Shown here piece after piece: positions 1 to 5,135 of a DNA stretch of 7,732 nucleotides. Where the stretch lies: contig JAFTEK010000282.1 in the NCBI GenBank assembly GCA_017453705.1, positions 1 through 7,732 on the forward strand, given 5' to 3'. The notes under the pieces are model-generated. The model was not told where the DNA came from and made no database searches. It worked only from the letters and a program-made list of their open reading frames with translations. The first letter of the stretch is position 1; each line of letters begins with the position of its first letter. Origin of the DNA: Treponema sp. GTDB taxonomy: Bacteria; Spirochaetota; Spirochaetia; Treponematales; Treponemataceae. The position numbers and the translations under genes are program-made.

Positions 1-80
1 AACCGCCCAGTCCCATCCATGGAACCGTCCAGTCCCATACATGGAACCGTCCAGTCCCATACATGGAACCGTCCAGTCCC
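1..80. repeat. 22-bp direct tandem repeat array, 3 full copies plus a partial
   Basis: Copies lie at 1-22, 23-44 and 45-66, each starting AACCG and ending CATGG, with a 14-nt partial copy at 67-80. Copies 2 and 3 are identical. Copy 1 differs at two positions (C for T at its 6th base, C for A at its 17th). There are no spacers, so this is a minisatellite and not a CRISPR array. The window starts at a unit boundary, so the array may continue to the left. It lies upstream of the ilvN promoter and contains no convincing open frame. Its function is unknown. Confidence 0.93.
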
Positions 81-93
81 GCTCGCGGGACTG
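74..93. other. Perfect GC-rich hairpin closing the repeat array
   Basis: Arms 74-82 (CAGTCCCGC) and 85-93 (GCGGGACTG) are exact reverse complements around a 2-nt centre, so in RNA this is about 8 bp with a 4-nt loop. The left arm begins inside the partial fourth copy of the 22-bp repeat. The right arm could therefore also pair with the CAGTCCC core of any upstream copy. No T-run follows on the plus strand; the sequence there is C-rich, so a classical intrinsic terminator is not supported. It could be a transcript end, an insulator or an intergenic palindromic element. Confidence 0.7.
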
Positions 94-117
94 CCCTGTC
101 CCCCTGCTGCCTTCCCC

Positions 118-145
118 TTGACTTTCCCTGCCCTAATGGTAAAAT
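118..145 (+). promoter_or_regulatory. Sigma70-type promoter of ilvN
   Basis: The -35 box TTGACT (118-123) and -10 box TAAAAT (140-145) are separated by 16 bp. A TG at 137-138, one base before the -10 box, gives an extended -10. Transcription would start near 152, giving a leader of about 23 nt that carries the GAGGTG Shine-Dalgarno at 161-166. The leader is too short for an attenuator or riboswitch. The promoter indicates that ilvN can be transcribed independently of anything further upstream. Confidence 0.75.
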
Positions 146-174
146 GATATAAAACAATCTGAGGTGCTTTTTAT

Positions 175-669
175 ATGGAAAAGAAATATGTCCTGTCCGT
201 CCTTGTGGAAAACCATGCCGGTGTCCTTAGCCGCGTGTCCGGTCTTTTCAGTCGCCGTGGCTACAACATTGACTCGCTGACCGTCTGTGAGACCTCTGAC
301 CCGGAGAAATCCCGCATGACAATCGTTGTCAGGGGGGACGAATACATCCTTGAGCAGATAGAAAAACAGCTGTCCAAGCTTGTGGAGGTCATTTCCATAG
401 AGCACTGCCTGCCATCGGAGACCTGCCAGAGGGAGATGGCCCTTATAAAGGTAAAAGCCGGAGGGACAAACCGATCTGTTATCCTGGAGACGTGCAACAT
501 ATTCCGTGCCCATATCGTTGACGTGGCGGCCGAATCGCTTATCGTCGAGGCGACAGGCAGCGAGGACAAGATTTCTTCCCTTATCCGCCTGCTGGAGCCT
601 TACGGAATTCTGGAGCTGCTCAAGTCAGGCCTCACCGCTATGGATCGCGGTGAAAAAGTGATGAAATAG
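175..669 (+). CDS. ilvN: Acetolactate synthase small (regulatory) subunit
   Basis: This 164-residue protein is the regulatory subunit of acetohydroxyacid synthase, the first common enzyme of valine, leucine and isoleucine synthesis. In this family it activates the catalytic large subunit and confers valine feedback inhibition. The N-terminal ACT domain (about residues 4-78) has the family signatures ENHAGVLSRV, GLFSRRGYNIDSLTV and SRMTIVV. N13, G16 and N31 match the E. coli IlvH positions N11, G14 and N29 linked to valine sensitivity, so feedback control is probably kept. The C-terminal domain (about 84-160) has the usual FRAHIVDV segment. Length matches E. coli IlvH (163 residues). The ATG start follows a GAGGTG Shine-Dalgarno at 8 nt. 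The catalytic gene ilvB is not downstream; it must lie upstream of the window or elsewhere. The gene converges with the minus-strand gene ending at 672. Confidence 0.97.
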   Translation: MEKKYVLSVLVENHAGVLSRVSGLFSRRGYNIDSLTVCETSDPEKSRMTIVVRGDEYILEQIEKQLSKLVEVISIEHCLPSETCQREMALIKVKAGGTNRSVILETCNIFRAHIVDVAAESLIVEATGSEDKISSLIRLLEPYGILELLKSGLTAMDRGEKVMK

Positions 670-679
670 GGCTATTTCA
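662..679. repeat. Palindrome spanning two convergent stop codons
   Basis: Arms 662-669 (TGAAATAG) and 672-679 (CTATTTCA) are perfect 8-bp inverted repeats around GG. The left arm ends with the ilvN TAG stop (667-669). The right arm begins with the complement of the TAG stop of the minus-strand gene (672-674). On the minus strand a T-rich stretch (CACTTTTTC) follows shortly after, so a weak terminator for the minus-strand gene is possible. The stem is AT-rich, so terminator strength is doubtful in either direction. Confidence 0.6.
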
Positions 680-1115
680 GCTTTATCCAGCGCTCATCCC
701 AGATTTCCCATGAATTCCCGCTGAATTCTATCCTTGCGGTGCGAAAAACGCGGGGATATATTGGGAATTTTTCCATATTCTCAAAGTCTTTTGGGTAATT
801 TTCCAAAACGGAATGTATTTCGGTTTGTTCCTGCATCTTTGCAAAAACGATTTTAAGGGATATTTCCTGCCATCCCTCCATAGGATATAAACTGACAGGA
901 AAGAAAAACGACCGTCCGTCCCCCTGCGGCATGTCTATCCGGCAGGAAACAAAGTCACTGGCCGGGAGTTTGTCTGCAAAGGCATAGAGCGGAAACTGGG
1001 GAACCAGAAAAGAGAGTCCCTCTTTAGCCAGGGAATAATTGCATGAAGTAATAAAAGACCTGGCCGCCTTGGACAAGACAAGGGCTGTGTCCTTTTGTGG
1101 TATAAAGGATTGCAT
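672..1115 (-). CDS. Hypothetical protein, 147 residues, unknown family
   Basis: I do not recognise this protein. It is a continuous frame of 147 residues from the ATG at 1113-1115 to a TAG at 672-674, filling a gap with no competing long plus-strand frame. The sequence looks protein-like: mixed composition, an aromatic-rich C-terminus (WEIWDERWIK), and no obvious signal peptide, membrane segment or known catalytic motif. A longer version would start at a TTG at 1142, but that codon sits in an A/T tract. The ATG is chosen, although it too lacks a Shine-Dalgarno; a TACACT hexamer (1123-1128, minus strand) lies 7 nt before it. The gene converges with ilvN (2 bp between stops) and diverges from the gene at 1164. 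Reality of the gene is likely but not proven. Confidence 0.6.
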   Translation of the reverse strand: MQSFIPQKDTALVLSKAARSFITSCNYSLAKEGLSFLVPQFPLYAFADKLPASDFVSCRIDMPQGDGRSFFFPVSLYPMEGWQEISLKIVFAKMQEQTEIHSVLENYPKDFENMEKFPIYPRVFRTARIEFSGNSWEIWDERWIKLK

Positions 1116-1126
1116 TTGCCACAGTG

Positions 1127-1155
1127 TAGACAAAAAAAACAAAAAACTCTAGTAT
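1127..1155 (+). promoter_or_regulatory. Promoter of the exported metallopeptidase-like gene
   Basis: TAGACA (1127-1132) and TAGTAT (1150-1155) are spaced by 17 bp, each a good match to a sigma70 box. The -10 box ends 8 nt before the ATG at 1164, so the predicted transcription start falls at about 1162-1164, at the start codon itself. No Shine-Dalgarno exists between them. On the opposite strand a weaker candidate (TAGAGT at 1146-1151, TACACT at 1123-1128, also 17 bp) would interlock with it and serve the minus-strand gene. Confidence 0.6.
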
Positions 1156-1163
1156 TTTGTAGT

Positions 1164-2930
1164 ATGAACCGTAGGATTCTAGAGGCTCTCTTTTTGGCTC
1201 TCTCCTGCATTCTCTTTCTGGGGGCGAGCTTTTTCATAACCGACAAGTTCATTGCATCTTCGTCCCCGCTGGGGTTGAACGGGGAGCGATTCGTGGCGAT
1301 GAACTCGCAGTCAGCCAAGGGCAAGATTACCAAGCCTGAAAAAAATTCTTCCTTATATTACCGTTTTACGACCAACCAGAAGCTGCACCTGAGACAGGAG
1401 GTAAAGGCCAATGGCGGCATTTCCTTGGTAGCCACGATAAAGACGATTGGTGGCAGCTATGACCAGACGGCAAAAACACTCCCCTTTCAATTTGGTTTCC
1501 TGTATGACAAGTCATCCTCCGCTGGAGAGTCCGTTGCGCCGAGTAACAACTTTGTCTCAGGTGATTACCTCATGTTTGACAGGACTGGCATATCCTCATT
1601 CCGCATATCCATCAGCGTTGGCCAGGACGGGGTGGTTCCCGCTGGCTTCTTCCTGCACTCAAGCCACCCCTGCCAGATAGAGAAAGTCGTCTTTTCCGGC
1701 GTGATGGTGGGCTGGGATTTTTCCAGTTCCGTTCCCCTCTATGCATTCAGCGACAAGGGTGGCACGATAGAGATATTGGATGGTGTTTATGCCGACTTTA
1801 CGAATGTGGAGAGACTTTTCAATTCAACCCTTCTGCCCAGGATTACGATAAAAATGACTCCCACGGATGACATAGGCACATGGAATGACCAGAAAAAACT
1901 CTATGCCCGTTACGGGAACGATGAAGTCACGATAAGGAGAAGCAAGAAATTCAACACGGTGAGCCTGCAGCTTGCGGCCTTTACCAAGCCATATGCAAAG
2001 ATAGATTTTGGCTCTATAGACCAGATTCAAGCCATCTTGCTGCAGGCAAACGAACCCAAGCTTGAAAAAAGAAACATGGGAGGGGTCCTCTACCCGCTTG
2101 TGACTGACCTGGGACTGATATTGAACTGGCCCCAAGATAACTGGAGGGAACGGGATTACGAGCTGTTTGAGTGGGAGGAAGTTCCACATGTCCTGTTCAT
2201 TGACTTTGCCAGCTACAAAATCCAGTCTGATTTCCTGACCCGCCTTGCCTATTTCGCAGAAAAAGTGGGATATCGGGGAACACTTGTCAGCGACAGCTTT
2301 GTACAGACCCACCACGGTTACAACGCCCACGACTACAAGGCGAAAGACCTGGCCGCCTTTTTTACTGCGGCATCCCTGCAGGAAGTCACTCTCAACTCCA
2401 AGGAATACCTCTTGCGCGACATTCTGCTGGCAAATGGAGTTATAGTTGATGCCGGGAACGGAACTTACGCAGAGGGGGAGGGGGCTGTAATATCCTTCTC
2501 ACGCGAATCCTCGGAAAACCTGCGCTGGCAGTTCCTGGCCCATGAGAGCTGGCATGGCATCTATTTTACTTCCCCCGAATTCCGCAGTGAAGTGGATACG
2601 GTCTACGACGGCTTTGACAGGAAGAGCCTGGAGTTCATCAAGGTTTTCTGGGAGACCCAACCGGGGCTTAACTACGACAGGAATGACGACTACCTGATGC
2701 GCAACGAGCTTATGGCCTACATCATGCAGCAGTCGCTCCCCCGTGTAGCACCCTACATCACAGGTCTTGCGGAGCGGGACTCGGTAAGGCAGATTGAAGG
2801 CGACCTTGCATCCTACATCCGCTCAAATGGGGCTTCGGCGTTCCAGGATGCGGGACAGGAGCTGAACCGATGGGCGTTTGAGAACTACGGCTTTGCGGCC
2901 GGCCGGGTTCATCTGGTTTACAGGGAGTAA
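1164..2930 (+). CDS. Exported protein with HExxH zinc-metallopeptidase motif
   Basis: This 588-residue protein of unknown role probably acts outside the cytoplasm. It opens with a short basic stretch (MNRR) and a hydrophobic segment at about residues 5-27, either a signal peptide or an anchor; no lipobox is evident. The region to about residue 230 is rich in beta-type sequence, consistent with a substrate- or surface-binding part. The C-terminal region carries HESWH (H460, E461, H464), the zinc-binding motif of metallopeptidases. NEL at 514-516 supplies E515, a plausible third ligand 51 residues after H464, in gluzincin fashion. A HHGYNAHD segment lies at 383-390. These motifs are seen; catalysis is inferred. 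The ATG at 1164 is chosen because the signal sequence starts there; an upstream TTG at 1095 would lie before the promoter. No Shine-Dalgarno precedes it. No known family is named with confidence. Confidence 0.85.
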   Translation: MNRRILEALFLALSCILFLGASFFITDKFIASSSPLGLNGERFVAMNSQSAKGKITKPEKNSSLYYRFTTNQKLHLRQEVKANGGISLVATIKTIGGSYDQTAKTLPFQFGFLYDKSSSAGESVAPSNNFVSGDYLMFDRTGISSFRISISVGQDGVVPAGFFLHSSHPCQIEKVVFSGVMVGWDFSSSVPLYAFSDKGGTIEILDGVYADFTNVERLFNSTLLPRITIKMTPTDDIGTWNDQKKLYARYGNDEVTIRRSKKFNTVSLQLAAFTKPYAKIDFGSIDQIQAILLQANEPKLEKRNMGGVLYPLVTDLGLILNWPQDNWRERDYELFEWEEVPHVLFIDFASYKIQSDFLTRLAYFAEKVGYRGTLVSDSFVQTHHGYNAHDYKAKDLAAFFTAASLQEVTLNSKEYLLRDILLANGVIVDAGNGTYAEGEGAVISFSRESSENLRWQFLAHESWHGIYFTSPEFRSEVDTVYDGFDRKSLEFIKVFWETQPGLNYDRNDDYLMRNELMAYIMQQSLPRVAPYITGLAERDSVRQIEGDLASYIRSNGASAFQDAGQELNRWAFENYGFAAGRVHLVYRE

Positions 2931-2947
2931 TCAGGGGTAAAACTGTC

Positions 2948-3058
2948 CGGCAGCTTACCTGCCGTGGCGAAGCTGGATGGCGGCTCACTGGCACTGGCGA
3001 ACCTGGCCTATACGAATCGCGGCAGCTGACCCGCCGTGGCGGATCAGGCTGGCGAACC
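2948..3058. repeat. Imperfect GC-rich intergenic repeats with small hairpins
   Basis: Two related copies start at 2948 and 3020 (72 bp apart), sharing CGGCAGCT at the left and GCCGTGGCG further right over about 23 bp. Each folds on itself: copy 1 has a perfect 6-bp stem (2948-2953 with 2959-2964, loop CTTAC), and copy 2 the same stem with one mismatch (3020-3025 with 3031-3036, loop CTGAC). A second motif, CTGGCGAACC, occurs at 2994-3003 and 3049-3058. The segment is more GC-rich than the promoter that follows it and shows no gene. It may be a degenerate intergenic repeat family. Confidence 0.7.
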
Positions 3059-3070
3059 GCCGCCAAAAGA

Positions 3071-3099
3071 TTGACTAAAAGCCGTATATTTCGTATAGT
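3071..3099 (+). promoter_or_regulatory. Strong sigma70-type promoter of the 509-residue protein gene
   Basis: TTGACT (3071-3076) and TATAGT (3094-3099) are spaced by exactly 17 bp, each one mismatch from consensus. The -10 box ends 7 nt before the ATG at 3107, so the predicted start of transcription (about 3106-3107) coincides with the start codon. There is no Shine-Dalgarno. The TTG of the -35 box is in frame with the gene and could be miscalled as its start. Confidence 0.75.
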
Positions 3100-3106
3100 A
3101 TCGGTT

Positions 3107-4636
3107 ATGGCTAGTGGCAACATTTTTCAAAGCATTCTCGCGTCCCTGTTTTCTGGAGGGGATGACAATGCCATCCAGCGCAAGATGCTCAAGAGGATAG
3201 CGAAAAACCTCTCTAAGACCAAGTACCATTTCTACAAGCCCTCATCCCATGAGGTGGATCCGACTTTTGCAAAGTTCTTCTATGAGATATACAAGGCCGT
3301 TTCGCCAGCCCAGCTGATGTTTGCAAACACGAACCCTAATTCTCTAAAACGTATCGTCATAGACCTCTCGCTCTCCGAGGAGCAGAAGAAGCTTGCCGAA
3401 GCCCTTTCCGAGGAGGAGCTGAACAAGAGGGGTGCCAATGTTCCCCTGCAGCAGCTTGTTGAGGAAACAAAGGGGCAGCTCGAAAAGTTCAACTCAGAGT
3501 TCACCAACGACAAAATACTCAAGACGGACAATCTGTATACAAAGCTGCTCCTCTTTAAGAACTTTACCCAGTACGATTTCTTCTTCTTGCTCAAGAAGTT
3601 TGACAGCTCAATGAAGGAGCGCAACTTCAACGCGGCGCCAAAGTTCCAGCAGATTGCCGGCTCTTACGTTGTTGAAGACATAAAGAACTTTGTGTCGGTT
3701 GCTTGGCCGCTCCCCACCGATGATTGGGACGATGTGTTCAAGCTGATAAAGACCCTAAAGGGTGTTGAGCCTATAACCCTAAGCACATGGAAGAAAGTCC
3801 TCCAGCGTCTGCGCTACATCCGTGAGCAGGGCATACTGGAGATGATGGTTCAGCTTATCACAGACAACCCTGCATACAAGGAAGTCATCAAGGGCGAGGA
3901 CTACCATATACTCGATGAGTACATTTCTCAGACCCGCAAGACGGTCGATGACGTTTTAAGCACATTGAAGGAGCGTCAGACGGCAGGCAAGGTGGATAAC
4001 CTCCTGAGCCAGCTGTTCGGCAATACGGACATAGAGCCCCTCAAGAACTACAACGATACCGTGAGCCAGACTTTCCTTAACAAGAACCTGACAGGTCTTT
4101 TGTATGCGGCTCCCCTCTCTTACCTTAAGCACTTTTTGCTTAACTACGTAAAAAAGGAAGTCCGGGAACTTTCCGACATACTGGTTATCCGTGGTGAGTG
4201 GTCCAGCCAGTCTATGTCACAGCCGATGAGCGAGTCTTCCCACCAGCTTATGGAGCTGTCTTCCAAGATAACAACCCTTGATGAATCTCTTGCTGAATCA
4301 GGAAAATACGGCAACAAGCTGCGTACCCTCATGCCCAGGCTGGACAGGGACAGGGAAACCCGCAACATCATGGAGATGACCCTGGGGGACGCAAACAACG
4401 AAGCCGCGCAGATTCTGGGTTCTGCCAAGCAGAACATCATCATATTTGACAAGAACCTCAAGATGCTGCTGGAGGATTTCGTAAAGCCAAACCCAAGCAT
4501 CATACGAAACTGGAAGGATTTGGATAGGTTCGCGGAAGGCAAACTCAAGCAGATGGGCGTGGAAGTATACAAGAAGCTCTATAACTTCATATCCCTTTTG
4601 CAGAATTTCAACATAGCTATTTCCGAAGCGGAATAA
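3107..4636 (+). CDS. Conserved hypothetical helical protein, 509 residues, probably spirochaete-specific
   Basis: This soluble, strongly charged protein of unknown function is rich in Lys, Glu and Leu. It has no signal peptide or membrane segment and is probably cytoplasmic and mostly alpha-helical. The N-terminus (MASGNIFQSILASLFSGG) is a short amphipathic-looking stretch, followed by a basic region (KRIAKNLSKTKYHFYK) and helical segments with coiled-coil character around LSEEQKKLAEALSEEELNKR. No catalytic or nucleotide-binding motif is visible. From memory it resembles the spirochaete DUF5312-type proteins, but this is unverified. The ATG at 3107 is chosen over a TTG 36 nt upstream because that TTG is the first half of the -35 box. 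The gene appears to be transcribed alone: it has its own promoter, and an inverted repeat lies 14 nt after its stop. Confidence 0.85.
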   Translation: MASGNIFQSILASLFSGGDDNAIQRKMLKRIAKNLSKTKYHFYKPSSHEVDPTFAKFFYEIYKAVSPAQLMFANTNPNSLKRIVIDLSLSEEQKKLAEALSEEELNKRGANVPLQQLVEETKGQLEKFNSEFTNDKILKTDNLYTKLLLFKNFTQYDFFFLLKKFDSSMKERNFNAAPKFQQIAGSYVVEDIKNFVSVAWPLPTDDWDDVFKLIKTLKGVEPITLSTWKKVLQRLRYIREQGILEMMVQLITDNPAYKEVIKGEDYHILDEYISQTRKTVDDVLSTLKERQTAGKVDNLLSQLFGNTDIEPLKNYNDTVSQTFLNKNLTGLLYAAPLSYLKHFLLNYVKKEVRELSDILVIRGEWSSQSMSQPMSESSHQLMELSSKITTLDESLAESGKYGNKLRTLMPRLDRDRETRNIMEMTLGDANNEAAQILGSAKQNIIIFDKNLKMLLEDFVKPNPSIIRNWKDLDRFAEGKLKQMGVEVYKKLYNFISLLQNFNIAISEAE

Positions 4637-4650
4637 GCCCCCGGTCATAG

Positions 4651-4696
4651 CGGCCTTTTTGTGTTCCGTTTCTTTCTCACGCGCGTAAAAAGGCCG
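4651..4696. repeat. Inverted repeat with 10-bp arms in the 3' flank
   Basis: CGGCCTTTTT (4651-4660) and AAAAAGGCCG (4687-4696) are perfect reverse complements around 26 nt. Several G-U and G-C pairs could extend the stem inward (4661-4664 with 4683-4686). It lies just after the stop of the 509-residue protein gene. No T-run follows the right arm, and the T-run in the left arm is preceded by only a 3-bp stem, so neither half is a standard intrinsic terminator. It may still act as a 3' end stabiliser or termination signal. The remaining sequence to 4760 shows nothing recognisable. Confidence 0.6.
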
Positions 4697-4766
4697 TACG
4701 CCATTCCCGCTCAATCCGCTGCTCCGCCTGGCTTCTGTCTGCGAATTCGGTCTGTCTCCGCACATA

Positions 4767-4795
4767 TAGCCAATCTCTTGTTTTTATGCTAACAT
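4767..4795 (+). promoter_or_regulatory. Candidate weak promoter of the yhbY-mtnN-glycosidase cluster
   Basis: TAGCCA (4767-4772) and TAACAT (4790-4795) are spaced by 17 bp, each matching four of six consensus bases. The -10 candidate ends 7 nt before the yhbY ATG at 4803. TATGCT at 4785-4790 is an alternative -10 box but has no good -35 partner. The assignment leans on geometry shared with the promoters at 1127 and 3071, so confidence is low. Confidence 0.35.
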
Positions 4796-4802
4796 CAGTT
4801 CT

Positions 4803-5123
4803 ATGATAGATTTGAACAGCAAGCAGAGGAAGCTGCTGGAAAAGGCAGCCCATCCCCTTTCACCCCTCGTTATAGTCGGACAGGAGGGGGCGACGGACGG
4901 AGTTTCCGCGATGCTTTCCCGGCAACTTGAAAGCCATGAGCTTGTTAAGCTGAAATTCAACGAGTATAAGGAAGAAAAAAGGGAGCTGGCTACAGGTCTG
5001 GCTCAGGCCACGGATTCCACGCTGGTAAGGATAATCGGGAACATCGCAATATTTTACCGTGAGAGCAGCGAGGATGACAAGCGTATGTTCAAGAAGCAGC
5101 TGGACAAGTTAGCAAAAAAATAA
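4803..5123 (+). CDS. yhbY: YhbY/CRS1-type RNA-binding protein
   Basis: This 106-residue protein is a single CRS1-YhbY domain, a small alpha-beta RNA-binding fold that in bacteria associates with large ribosomal subunit precursors and is thought to help ribosome assembly. The family order is clear: SKQRKLLEKAAHPLSPLVIVG at the start, the RNA-contacting GxxG loop (here G26-Q-E-G29), HELVKLKF in the central helix-strand region, and a final strand IIGNIAIFYRES. In many homologues the loop is GKGG; here the Lys is replaced by Gln and a Glu follows, a less basic loop. Length fits the family (about 95-105). The ATG gives the normal N-terminus but has no Shine-Dalgarno. It is the first gene of a tight cluster; its TAA stop overlaps the mtnN ribosome-binding site. 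Confidence 0.93.
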   Translation: MIDLNSKQRKLLEKAAHPLSPLVIVGQEGATDGVSAMLSRQLESHELVKLKFNEYKEEKRELATGLAQATDSTLVRIIGNIAIFYRESSEDDKRMFKKQLDKLAKK

Positions 5124-5135
5124 GGAGAACATTCT

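Noticed and set aside
1..80. CRISPR array
   Set aside because: Units are contiguous 22-bp direct repeats without spacers, and no cas gene is present.
133..513. Minus-strand open frame over ilvN
   Set aside because: It is fully antisense to a clear ilvN gene and has no recognisable domain.
1095..1163. N-terminal extension of the exported protein from a TTG at 1095
   Set aside because: It would start before the promoter, overlap the minus-strand gene and bury the signal sequence inside the protein.
935..1333. Minus-strand open frame of 132 codons
   Set aside because: It overlaps both the minus-strand gene at 672-1115 and the signal-peptide coding region at 1164, and its product has low-complexity basic features with no recognisable domain.
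4637..4660. Intrinsic terminator using the T5 run at 4656-4660
   Set aside because: The best stem directly before the T-run is only about 3 bp; the stable pairing is with the distant arm at 4687-4696.
4144..4765. Minus-strand open frames over the 509-residue protein gene and the following spacer
   Set aside because: They are Ser-rich or Pro/Arg-rich products typical of antisense frames, without a start signal.
4778..4807. Promoter TTGTTT-18-TATGAT overlapping the yhbY start
   Set aside because: Transcription would begin inside the conserved N-terminus of YhbY, downstream of its only plausible ATG.
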